11,715 nt of DNA from an uncultured Clostridia bacterium (GTDB lineage: Bacteria > Bacillota > Clostridia > Christensenellales > Borkfalkiaceae), in NCBI GenBank assembly GCA_944376035.1, contig CALWBJ010000158.1, positions 1-11,715 on the forward strand. The letters are read 5' to 3'. Both the position numbers and the translations under genes were made by a program. The notes below the pieces were generated by a model. The model searched no databases. It worked only from the letters and a program-made list of their open reading frames with translations, and was not told the origin of the DNA. Below, piece after piece: positions 1 through 6,131 of the stretch; the first letter of the stretch is position 1; each line of letters begins with the position of its first letter.

Positions 1-6
1 TTATAT

Positions 7-25
7 AAAGCGGTTTTTCCGCTTT
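7..25 (+). terminator. Hairpin, probable terminator of a gene left of the window
   Basis: AAAGCGG (7-13) and CCGCTTT (19-25) pair around a loop of five T. On the plus strand a T-rich run follows (TGTCTTTTG), as in an intrinsic terminator. On the minus strand only TATATAA follows. This favours a plus-strand gene ending just left of the window, convergent with the riboswitch transcript. That gene is not visible. Confidence 0.45.
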
Positions 26-142
26 TGTCTTTTGCAGAAATCAACAGATAGAGAAAATTAAGTCTTAAAAAGAAAATAACGGACGGTTTGAATAAAATTA
101 CGGATTTCATAAAGTTCAATAATAAATATTATGACTAAATAA

Positions 143-176
143 GCCGACCGCGCTTAAAACAAAAAGCGCGGTCGGC
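143..176. terminator. Perfect 13-bp GC-rich hairpin
   Basis: The arms 143-155 and 164-176 are perfect reverse complements around an eight-base A-rich loop. The tail is weak in both directions (ATAATAATTA on plus, TTATTTAGTC on minus), so it is a poor classical terminator. It lies about 180 nt beyond the B12 box on the riboswitch strand. It could be the end of that transcript or its expression platform; which one cannot be told from sequence alone. Confidence 0.5.
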
Positions 177-354
177 ATAATAATTACGGATTTAAATAGA
201 GCTTTGTTTTAACAGGATAAAACAAGATTTTACGGAAACACTCTCTTAAACTGCACATGACACTGCACATATAAAGAATGTCTTAAAGTAATCCTTTTAT
301 CCCTTATTTGAAGCCCTACGCAAATTTTCCCTTACCCGAAATTTACGTCTGCAC

Positions 355-535
355 CGAAAACGGCAGGTTACCCGACTTATCCGAAAAAGAATAAATAAAG
401 TAATTATCTTTTTCTCTTCTTTCCGAAAATACGGTAATGGTTGTTGCGGCGGATTCTGACCGCGCTTCCCCTGCTCTCTGTGCTTAATTTTTTACGCACA
501 ACTCGCTCTCTGTATTAAGTTTTGTATTAACTTTT
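355..535 (-). ncRNA. Cobalamin (B12) riboswitch
   Basis: Read on the minus strand, three conserved pieces of the cobalamin riboswitch occur in order. The first is a CAGGGGAAG element near 463-475. The second is a GCGG/CCGC stem closing a TCAGAAT loop (about 448-462), matching the canonical GGTGAGAATCC core. The third is the 3' B12 box AAGTCGGGTAACCTGCC (362-378), which differs from the common AGTCAGGATACCTGCC at three places. An upstream GTGC/GCAC hairpin (about 478-505) fits an early paired element. The central CCACTG-like box is degenerate (CGCAACAACC), so this may be a divergent subclass. Family knowledge: it binds adenosyl- or aquocobalamin and usually turns off B12 uptake, synthesis or B12-independent isozymes. 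No gene follows on the same strand within the window. Outer boundaries are approximate. Confidence 0.78.
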
Positions 536-672
536 CTTTATTATAACATTAAAACGCTATAAAATTTTATCAAATTTTATTAGTTGCTTTCGTAACTACG
601 TTGTCTCACGAAAACACGTTTTCGTTGAAATCATTATAAAAAATGCCCTTGTAAGCAATCATTTTTTATTCT

Positions 673-681
673 ATTATAGCA
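673..681 (-). promoter_or_regulatory. Extended -10 promoter upstream of riboswitch
   Basis: On the minus strand TG-C-TATAAT occupies 681-673, a textbook extended -10 element; no good -35 is seen. A second TATAAT lies at 545-540, immediately upstream of the riboswitch. Either could start the riboswitch transcript. Starting at the first would add a leader of about 130 nt containing a hairpin at 608-625 (ACGAAAA/TTTTCGT). Confidence 0.5.
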
Positions 682-773
682 CACACCAAACAAATAGTGT
701 ATATATTTTCTTGCCGCAAAAAGGTAAATTTTTGCTATGCTGAAATAAACCGTTAAAATATTTCCGATTAACA

Positions 774-1889
774 TCAGGGTTTAATCTCTTTTATTTTCTC
801 GGCGTAATATTTTACGAGGTCCCACTTTGTTCCCGGCATAAGCCTGTGGTCGGGACAGGGAATGTATCCTCCGAGACCTACAAGCCTCTTTATACGCTCT
901 ATTTCCTTATCTACAGCCTCTTTGTCCTTTCGGAGAGCCGTTTTATCCATAGCCCCGACGCCGCGCATTTCTTTACCGAACTTCATTCTCGCAGGCTCGA
1001 ACTGATCTCCCCATGTGCCTATTTCAATAGGAAACATGGTATTTACGCCGTTTTCAAACCAGATGGGAAGGAGTTTTTCTGTAACCCCGTCGCAATCGAG
1101 AGAAATTATATCTATTCCGTACTTATGACATAAGTCGTTGCGTTTTTTATAATGCTTGGCGCAAAGTTCTTCAAACATCATTGGAGAAATCAGCGGTCCG
1201 TTTTTAAAACATATATCTTCCCAATAATGCGCAAAGTCAAATTTCGCGCCCGTTTTAAGCACTTCTTCCGCAACCTTATACTGCATGTCGGCAAAAGTAT
1301 CTATAATTTCGGCAAACAGGTCGTAATCGTCGCAAATCATATACGACATACCGATAACCGAAAGCATGTTTCGTATTTCACCCAAAACGCTGCCGAGGTA
1401 AAGCCCTATCGGCTCGTCGCGTTTTTCGGCTTCAAATGCGTTTTTAAAATACTCACGGTTTACGCGTTCCGCAAAATACTGCATTTTGGGTTTATAAAGT
1501 TCCTCGAACGCCTTTCTGTCTTTCAGAAGATAGTCGTCCTCGGCGGGAATAGAGCCTGCGCCGTCCCTTACGCGCTCTATCACGCCCGAAGGACTTTGAA
1601 CACGCTTGAACCCGTCGGGAAGAATTTCCAGAACTTTGGTCTCGAACGGCGGATTGAGCCCTGTATCGCCCCCGCGCACTCTGTACCAGTTGAAGTCCCA
1701 GCCTAAAATCTTATTGAGTTCTCTGTCCGCTTCATTTCCGTCCCCCCAGTTTTCGGCAAGTTCTTTCGATATGTATCCCTGCTCCGCCCATTCGGTTAAC
1801 AGTTCCCTCCAGTACCCGAAATGCACCGCGGGCAACCTGTCAACGCTCTTAAAGTGCAAAAGATTATACGCTCTTTCCCTGTTTGTCAT
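774..1889 (-). CDS. URO-D superfamily protein 1 (methyltransferase-like)
   Basis: This 371-residue protein belongs to the uroporphyrinogen decarboxylase (URO-D) fold superfamily, which contains heme-pathway HemE and corrinoid:coenzyme M methyltransferases (MtaA/MtbA type). Visible marks are the N-terminal VDRLPA motif (16-21), FDFAHYWEDICFKNGP (217-232), LDCDG (264-268), a MFP.E segment (285-289), GAMDK (312-316) and a C-terminal CPDH (345-348). It is clearly homologous to the enzyme at 4398-5396. The HxCG zinc motif of MtaA/MtbA is replaced by DCDG, so the substrate is open. It is unlikely to be HemE, as there are no heme genes nearby and it lacks the usual HemE N-terminal arginine-rich motif. 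The start has a clear AAGGAG site. A promoter at 2110-2138 gives an untranslated leader of about 210 nt. It is divergent from an AraC regulator, which probably controls it (inference). Confidence 0.85.
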   Translation of the reverse strand: MTNRERAYNLLHFKSVDRLPAVHFGYWRELLTEWAEQGYISKELAENWGDGNEADRELNKILGWDFNWYRVRGGDTGLNPPFETKVLEILPDGFKRVQSPSGVIERVRDGAGSIPAEDDYLLKDRKAFEELYKPKMQYFAERVNREYFKNAFEAEKRDEPIGLYLGSVLGEIRNMLSVIGMSYMICDDYDLFAEIIDTFADMQYKVAEEVLKTGAKFDFAHYWEDICFKNGPLISPMMFEELCAKHYKKRNDLCHKYGIDIISLDCDGVTEKLLPIWFENGVNTMFPIEIGTWGDQFEPARMKFGKEMRGVGAMDKTALRKDKEAVDKEIERIKRLVGLGGYIPCPDHRLMPGTKWDLVKYYAEKIKEIKP

Positions 1890-2109
1890 TTTTTCTCCTT
1901 ATTTTTCTTTTTATTTTATTTATTTACGTTAGTTTTTTCGACGTTTATTATCGTGTTATGCTGTTTTGCCGTTTGATTTGTAGTTCTCTTTTTCCGTTTT
2001 ATCCGTGTTATGAGTTTTTATATTTATTCTTCTTTGGCTTTTTAAATTTATTTTCGTTGCTGATGTCGTAAATGTTATTATTGTCATCAGAATTTTTCTT
2101 ATTTTTTAC

Positions 2110-2138
2110 ATTTTACCACTGCGGAAAAAAGGTTTCAA
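2110..2138 (-). promoter_or_regulatory. Promoter of URO-D gene 1
   Basis: On the minus strand TTGAAA (2138-2133), a 17-bp spacer and TAAAAT (2115-2110) form a good sigma-A promoter, with TG one base before the -10. The start would be near 2103, leaving an A-rich leader of about 210 nt before the ATG at 1889. That is long for a simple mRNA leader. Confidence 0.6.
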
Positions 2139-2192
2139 TAGCCGACATTGCGCAAAAATATGCAGAAATTGCTTTTACGGATGCGTATGATG

Positions 2193-2212
2193 TGTTATAA
2201 TTATGATATAAT
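2193..2212 (+). promoter_or_regulatory. Tandem extended -10 elements for AraC gene 1
   Basis: Two plus-strand extended -10 elements lie 11 bp apart: TG-T-TATAAT (2193-2201) and TG-A-TATAAT (2204-2212). A TTTACG at 2174-2179 gives the first a weak -35 with a 16-bp spacer. The start would be near 2208 or 2219, roughly 150-160 nt before the AraC ATG. These elements are about 90 bp from the divergent enzyme promoter, so one regulator could act on both. Confidence 0.5.
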
Positions 2213-2288
2213 GATTATTGTAATATAAATTATGCCGAAAGAAAAATTTATAAAAAACTAAAATATGCCGTTATTGGGGTAATGAAAA

Positions 2289-2337
2289 AATATTTATAAG
2301 CAATAGTTTAAATAAAAGTAAATATTTATAAGAAATA
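2289..2337 (+). repeat. Direct repeat upstream of AraC gene 1
   Basis: AATATTTATAAGCAATA (2289-2305) recurs as AATATTTATAAGAAATA (2321-2337), 16 of 17 bases the same. The centres are 32 bp apart, about three helical turns. The second copy ends 32 bp before the AraC start codon. Paired half-sites on one face of the helix are usual for AraC-family operators. If the upstream promoters are used, this would be an autoregulatory site inside the leader. Confidence 0.45.
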
Positions 2338-2369
2338 CGAATAAATTTATAATTCGGACGAGGTAAAAT

Positions 2370-3215
2370 ATGTATTTAAAATACAATGTCGATTTGGAAA
2401 ATCAGCGCGGAGTATTCCCCGCGACAGGCAGCGATATAGTGCCTTTTTTAAGCATTTCGGTAACCGCGATAGGCGAATTCTGGTGCAGGAAAAATTATTC
2501 GACCGAAAGAAGCGGTATGGAATCCTATCTTTTAATATACACAATCAGCGGTGAAGGCAGGCTTGAATACCGCGGAAAGACGTTTTCAATCAAGCCCTGC
2601 GATATTATGCTTATAGACTGTAATGAATGGCAACATTATTACACATACGGAGAAAAGTGGCATTTCCGTTTTGTACATTTTTCGGGCTGCGCCGCAAAAT
2701 ACCTCTATGAAAACGTTACGGCGGAAGAAAACTTTGTTTTTCCCGTCGGTAATACGGTTACTTTCGGCGGGATAATGAATCAGTTGTTTTCATTTTCCTC
2801 CGTTACCCTTCCCGAGGAATTTTTGCGCTGTTCGGAAGCGGTATGTGCAATGTTTGCTTTTCTGATGGAAGAAAGAAGAGAAAAAAACAGTTATAAAAAA
2901 CGCCAATCTCAGATAATGGCCGCAAAAAACTATATAGAGGCACACTACACGGAAAACCTGTCGCTCGACAAACTTTCGGAAGAATTTTTCCTTTCAAAAT
3001 ATCACTTTATAAGACTTTTTCGCCGCCAGACGGGATTTTCGCCAAACGCGTATCTTCGCGCATACCGCATAACCAAAGCGCAGAACCTTTTAAAAACCAC
3101 CGATTTAAGCGTAGAAGAAATCGCTTTTCGCGTCGGTTACGACGACGTCTCGGCTTTTATCCGCGCTTTCGGAAAATCAACGGGTCTGACGCCCTCAAAA
3201 TTCAGGCTTTTATAA
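2370..3215 (+). CDS. AraC family transcriptional regulator 1
   Basis: This 281-residue protein has the standard AraC/XylS layout. An N-terminal cupin-like sensor domain (about 25-130) includes the strand pattern YLLIYTISGEGRLEYRGK (53-70) and LIDCNEWQHYY (81-91). The C-terminal DNA-binding domain (about 182-281) has two helix-turn-helix motifs, roughly 198-220 and 246-270, with the family signature IAFRVGYDDVSAFIRAFGKSTG (251-272) and the closing TPSKFR. The ATG is preceded by GAGG with a good spacer. It is divergent from URO-D gene 1, with a 480-bp gap holding both promoters, so it probably activates that gene in response to a small molecule (inference). Such regulators commonly sense sugars or other catabolic ligands; the ligand here is unknown. 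Confidence 0.93.
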   Translation: MYLKYNVDLENQRGVFPATGSDIVPFLSISVTAIGEFWCRKNYSTERSGMESYLLIYTISGEGRLEYRGKTFSIKPCDIMLIDCNEWQHYYTYGEKWHFRFVHFSGCAAKYLYENVTAEENFVFPVGNTVTFGGIMNQLFSFSSVTLPEEFLRCSEAVCAMFAFLMEERREKNSYKKRQSQIMAAKNYIEAHYTENLSLDKLSEEFFLSKYHFIRLFRRQTGFSPNAYLRAYRITKAQNLLKTTDLSVEEIAFRVGYDDVSAFIRAFGKSTGLTPSKFRLL

Positions 3216-3347
3216 TTTCCCCAATTTTAGCGTCTACCGCCGCCAAGTATGTTTTCAGTCTTAATTTATTTTTTGCGTTTATTCCGTTATTAAAAATTTG
3301 TTTTTAAATTTCTGTCTCACGGCAAACTGTAAACTGCGTTCGAAAAA

Positions 3348-4199
3348 TTATTTTTTATGTTCTTTACGGTATTTGACGGGAGTAGTCTTTTTCAATCGCA
3401 TAAATAGTTTATTGAAGTTTGAAGGATTATTAAGTCCGCATTTTTTTCTTATATCGTTTATGCTTAAATCGGTGTTTAAAAGCATCTCGCATGCTTTATC
3501 CACACGCACGGAAGAAAGATAATCGGAAAATCTCTTTCCCGACATTTTATGAAAAGTAAAAGAAAAATACGATGGAGAACATTCGGCAATCGCCGCACAC
3601 TCCGAGAGAGTAAGCGGCTTTTCGGCGTTTTCGTAAATAAAATCAACTACGTTTTTAAAATTATTAAGATTCTTAAAGCCGTCTTTTCTGAAAACAATGG
3701 TATGATGACGGTATAAAATAGTCAGCAGTTCCATTAGTTTTGCTTTTATCATTAATTTATAGCCGTCTTCTTTTCTGTCGTATTCGGCGCATATCTCCCC
3801 GAACAGTTCGGTAACTTTTTTGCAGTAGGGCACGTCGGCATGTACCAGATTGTCAAAAGTCGCGCTGCCGTGAAAAAAATTTTCTATGTATCTGAAATCT
3901 ATTTCATCCGCGCCCTTCCATATAAATTCGGGCTTAAATCCTATTACGGTTACAAGAGCGCGCTCGTCCGTCCCCTTCACGGCGTGCGGCTGAATATGAT
4001 TAACTATCACCATATCTCCGTCGCCTGCAACCACTTCTTTGTCAAGAAAACTGTATACAATCTTTCCGCCCTCAACGCGGGTAAGTTCTATATAGTTGTG
4101 AAAATGCATATCGTTCATTTCCACCCCTTTTTCATATATGAAACTTACCGTAAAAAATCCGAAACCCGGCTCGGTATCCCAATCGCTTAAAAAAGGCAT
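3348..4199 (-). CDS. AraC family transcriptional regulator 2
   Basis: This 283-residue AraC/XylS regulator has a cupin sensor domain (about 15-110) carrying the metal- or ligand-site-like HFHNYIEL (32-39) and NHIQPHAV (67-74). Its C-terminal DNA-binding domain (about 180-283) has helix-turn-helix motifs near 196-219 (LTLSECAAIAECSPSYFSFTF) and 245-270 (LSINDIRKKCGLNNPSNFNKLF), closing with TTPVKYRK. It is the same family as the regulator at 2370-3215, but identity looks low, so it is not a recent copy. The start has a very strong GGAGGGAGG site five bases before the ATG. It is divergent from URO-D gene 2 across 198 bp and convergent with AraC 1 across 132 bp, with only a weak 7-bp AT hairpin (3290-3307) between them. 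It probably controls URO-D gene 2 (inference). Confidence 0.93.
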   Translation of the reverse strand: MPFLSDWDTEPGFGFFTVSFIYEKGVEMNDMHFHNYIELTRVEGGKIVYSFLDKEVVAGDGDMVIVNHIQPHAVKGTDERALVTVIGFKPEFIWKGADEIDFRYIENFFHGSATFDNLVHADVPYCKKVTELFGEICAEYDRKEDGYKLMIKAKLMELLTILYRHHTIVFRKDGFKNLNNFKNVVDFIYENAEKPLTLSECAAIAECSPSYFSFTFHKMSGKRFSDYLSSVRVDKACEMLLNTDLSINDIRKKCGLNNPSNFNKLFMRLKKTTPVKYRKEHKK

Positions 4200-4258
4200 T
4201 CCTCCCTCCGTAACCGCTTAAAATAATTTTTTAAAGCATCATATTGCATTATAAAACA

Positions 4259-4267
4259 ATTATATCA
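4259..4267 (-). promoter_or_regulatory. Extended -10 for AraC gene 2
   Basis: On the minus strand TG-A-TATAAT occupies 4267-4259. A second TATAAT follows at 4253-4248. No convincing -35 is present, which is acceptable for an extended -10 promoter. The start would be near 4252 or 4241, a leader of about 40-50 nt. Confidence 0.45.
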
Positions 4268-4304
4268 AAAAAATTTTATTTTTCATAATTTTTTTTATAC
4301 AAAA

Positions 4305-4373
4305 TTACGCTATCTTACGATTTTTCTTTTTTTATAACGGTCTATTTACTTATATCTTTTTTTATGATATACT
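4305..4373 (+). promoter_or_regulatory. Promoter and possible AraC site for URO-D gene 2
   Basis: TTTACT (4345-4350), a 17-bp spacer and TATACT (4368-4373) form a plausible promoter with a start near 4380, 18 nt before the ATG. A direct repeat of TTACG at 4305-4309 and 4315-4319 lies one helical turn apart and about 25-40 bp upstream of the -35. That is where an AraC activator would bind. The poor -35 fits activator dependence. Confidence 0.5.
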
Positions 4374-4397
4374 TTTAAAAAATAAAAAAGGCGGAAA

Positions 4398-5396
4398 ATG
4401 ATGATGACCTTACCCGAAAGATTTAAATGCGTTATGAAAAAAAAGCCGCTCGACCGCATACCTGCTATCGAATGGGCGCCATTTTGGAATTTGACTGTCG
4501 ACAGATGGAAAAAGGAAGGACTGCCGAAAAACCTTAACAGCGTATATGAAATACAGGACTTTTTCGGTCTTGACAAGTGCTGTCAGTCAGGATTTGCATG
4601 GAACACGGCAGACACGCCTACGCCTGCTCACTACGGTGCGGGAATAATTAAGGACGAAGCCGATTACGAAAAAATTCTCCCTTCTTTGTATCCCGAACCT
4701 GAATTTTCAAAAGAACATATCGAATGGCTTAAAAAGACGCACGAAAAAGGCGATACCCTGCATTTTTTTACCGTACACGGATTTTTCTGGATGCCTCGCG
4801 ACCTTTTCGGAATAGAACCTCATCTGTTCAGTTTTTATGATATGCCCGACCTTTATAAGCGTATTTGTTATGATTATTCCGAATGGGTTAAAAAAGTTTT
4901 TGAATATGTAATGAACGTTTTTCCTTTCGATTTTATGAGTTTCGCGGAAGATATGAGTTACAATAACGGTCCCATGCTTTCAAAAGAACTGTTTGACGAA
5001 TTTCTGCTTCCCTATTATAAAAAGACAATTCCTATGCTCAAAGGCTATACTTATTGCTTTATAGACAGCGACGGCGACATAACAAAGGCTGTCGACTGGT
5101 ATGCCGAAGCGGGCGCGGACGGAATGTTCCCGTTAGAACGGCAGGCGGGCGTTGACGTTGCTCTTTATATAGAAAAGCAGCCGAATATGGCATTTTTGGG
5201 ACATTTCGATAAAATGTGCATGAAATTCGGCGAACAGGCCATGATAAAAGAGTTTGAACGCCTTTTGCCGTCGGCAAGAAAAGGAAAATTCATATTCTCA
5301 TGCGACCATCAGACTCCTCCCGACGTTTCTATCGAAAACTACCGCATTTATGTAAAACTTCTGAAAAAATACGCTGCTCTTGCGGCGGAAAAATAA
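4398..5396 (+). CDS. URO-D superfamily protein 2 (methyltransferase-like)
   Basis: This is a 332-residue member of the same URO-D superfamily as the protein at 774-1889. Shared blocks are LDRIPAIEW (18-26), FDFMSFAEDMSYNNGP (177-192), DSDGD (223-227), MFPLE (243-247), GHFDK (268-272) and CDHQTPPDVS (302-311). It is about 40 residues shorter, mainly in the N-terminal half. Where protein 1 has DCDG this one has DSDG, and both lack the HxCG zinc motif of MtaA/MtbA. The C-terminal Cys302/His304 is retained in both. Three ATG codons stand in a row (4398-4406) behind AAGGCGG, so the exact start is uncertain by two residues. No obvious terminator follows. It is divergent from AraC 2. A corrinoid-linked methyl transfer role is plausible but unproven. 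Confidence 0.85.
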   Translation: MMMTLPERFKCVMKKKPLDRIPAIEWAPFWNLTVDRWKKEGLPKNLNSVYEIQDFFGLDKCCQSGFAWNTADTPTPAHYGAGIIKDEADYEKILPSLYPEPEFSKEHIEWLKKTHEKGDTLHFFTVHGFFWMPRDLFGIEPHLFSFYDMPDLYKRICYDYSEWVKKVFEYVMNVFPFDFMSFAEDMSYNNGPMLSKELFDEFLLPYYKKTIPMLKGYTYCFIDSDGDITKAVDWYAEAGADGMFPLERQAGVDVALYIEKQPNMAFLGHFDKMCMKFGEQAMIKEFERLLPSARKGKFIFSCDHQTPPDVSIENYRIYVKLLKKYAALAAEK

Positions 5397-5570
5397 TCGG
5401 GTTTTATAATAATTTTATATTGAAAGTATTTTATGTTTTTTATATTTATATTTAAAAATGTATATAAAGAATACATATAAAAATATATAAATTAGGTATA
5501 TTTATAAAAATAATATAAATATTGCGGTTTTTTACCTTCATTAAATTTAAAAAAATTATTACCGAAAAAA
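5397..5570. other. Very AT-rich spacer
   Basis: No gene is visible. It contains only A/T-rich sequence with a small inverted repeat (ATGTAT at 5458-5463, ATACAT at 5471-5476). It could hold the promoter of the broken nimA-like gene, but I see no convincing one. Confidence 0.5.
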
Positions 5571-5678
5571 ATGAGAAGAAAAGACAGAGAAGTTTTAGAA
5601 GAAGATAAAATAAAATCAGTTATAGATAGAAGTTACTGTTGCCGAATAGGAATTGCAGAAGGCGACACACCTTTTTAA
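5571..5678 (+). pseudogene. NimA-like flavoprotein, 5' fragment
   Basis: An ATG opens a 35-codon frame beginning MRRKDREV and continuing through a CCRIGIAEGDTPF segment (residues 23-35). This is the characteristic N-terminus of pyridoxamine 5'-phosphate oxidase-like, NimA-type FMN-binding proteins of Clostridia, which run to about 150 residues and continue after this point with a conserved PYIVPLNF-like strand. Here the frame ends in TAA directly after the TPF. The missing 75-80 percent includes most of the flavin-binding barrel, so the product cannot be functional. No good ribosome site is seen. It meets the HAAS-like fragment head-on at about 5668-5676, which points to a deletion. Confidence 0.7.
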
Positions 5679-5717
5679 CTCCCTTTTCAACTCTTCAATG
5701 AATTGATTTTCAGTCAT
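5616..5717 (-). pseudogene. HAAS/DUF1700-like protein, 5' fragment
   Basis: Its ATG lies inside the last codons of padR (ATGACTGA overlap at 5717-5710), the translational coupling usual for PadR operons. The first 16 codons read MTENQFIEELKRELKR, the N-terminal signature of HAAS-domain (DUF1700/DUF1129-type) membrane proteins that commonly follow padR in Clostridia. After codon 16 the family resemblance stops, and the frame continues for 17 codons through antisense nimA-like DNA before TGA. Full-length relatives are roughly 150-300 residues with several membrane helices; none remain. So padR has lost its usual partner. Confidence 0.68.
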
Positions 5718-6033
5718 TATAATCAACTCCTTTAATCATATTATTTACAGTCTCAGTAAAAGAAATCCATTCAGCCGAATCCCTTTTGAAATTATCAAGT
5801 CCCGTCTGGGTTATGGAATAATACTTTCTCGGAGGGCCGCCGCTCTCTTCCGAAAGATATGTCTTTACCAGCCCGTCGGCTTTAAGTTTCCTTAGAATAG
5901 GATAAACCGTACCGTCGGAAATATCTATCTTCTTTGATATGTATTCCGAAAGTTCGTACCCGTACATGTCTTTTTTGCTGAGTACAGACAAAATACAAAG
6001 TTCTATCACGCCTTTTTTGTATTGTATATTCAA
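5710..6033 (-). CDS. PadR family transcriptional regulator
   Basis: This 107-residue protein is a full-length small PadR (subfamily 1) repressor. It begins MNIQYKKGVIELCILSVLS and has the winged-helix core with MYGYELSEYI (23-32), ISDGTVYPILRKLKADGLV (38-56) and the wing SGGPPRKYYSIT (64-75). Such proteins bind DNA as dimers and derepress in response to drugs, phenolics or envelope stress. The start must be TTG at 6033-6031: it gives the exact family N-terminus and lies behind a GGTGA site. A near-consensus promoter lies upstream. The stop overlaps the start of a truncated HAAS-like gene, so its operon is broken and its remaining targets are unknown. Confidence 0.92.
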   Translation of the reverse strand: MNIQYKKGVIELCILSVLSKKDMYGYELSEYISKKIDISDGTVYPILRKLKADGLVKTYLSEESGGPPRKYYSITQTGLDNFKRDSAEWISFTETVNNMIKGVDYND

Positions 6034-6103
6034 AAAATCACCGCCCCGAATAATTTTACCGTTTAATATCCAAACGTTTATATAATTTTATTCACTACTG
6101 TAT

Positions 6104-6131
6104 ATTATATAATAGTTTTGAATATTGTCAA
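6104..6131 (-). promoter_or_regulatory. Near-consensus promoter of padR
   Basis: On the minus strand TTGACA (6131-6126), a 16-bp spacer and TATAAT (6109-6104) match sigma-A consensus at all twelve positions. The start would be near 6097, about 64 nt before the TTG codon. Such a strong promoter for a regulator suggests repression, probably by PadR itself. AT-rich sequence covers the -10 and start region. Confidence 0.7.

Larger units (their letters stand above)
1..354. other. Gene-free stretch with hairpins
   Basis: I see no supportable gene here. A minus-strand reading frame of 28 codons (methionine at about 271) matches nothing I know and has no ribosome site. The stretch holds a short hairpin at 7-25, a perfect 13-bp hairpin at 143-176, an AT-only 8-bp hairpin at 204-225, and a nine-base direct repeat (ACTGCACAT at 250-258 and 262-270, period 12). 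On the minus strand this DNA lies directly downstream of the cobalamin riboswitch, so it would be the body or the expression platform of that transcript. Confidence 0.6.

Noticed and set aside
199..284. Minus-strand 28-codon frame downstream of the riboswitch
   Set aside because: No ribosome site, no recognisable family and ordinary AT-rich composition; too weak to call a gene under the riboswitch.
1152..1706. Long plus-strand frame opposite URO-D gene 1
   Set aside because: It is antisense to a well-supported enzyme with a clear family pattern, and its product has no family features.
774..1889. Possibility that this gene is hemE (heme synthesis)
   Set aside because: No heme genes nearby, divergence from an AraC regulator, a second paralogue next door and lack of the usual HemE N-terminal motif argue against it.
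1883..2071. Plus-strand hydrophobic reading frame, 62 codons
   Set aside because: It is an effect of T-rich leader DNA (Phe/Leu/Ile codons), starts with TTG inside URO-D gene 1, has no ribosome site and overlaps that gene's leader.
3290..3307. AT-only hairpin between the convergent AraC genes
   Set aside because: Seven A/T pairs alone form a weak stem; it may help end transcription, but I would not call it a terminator.
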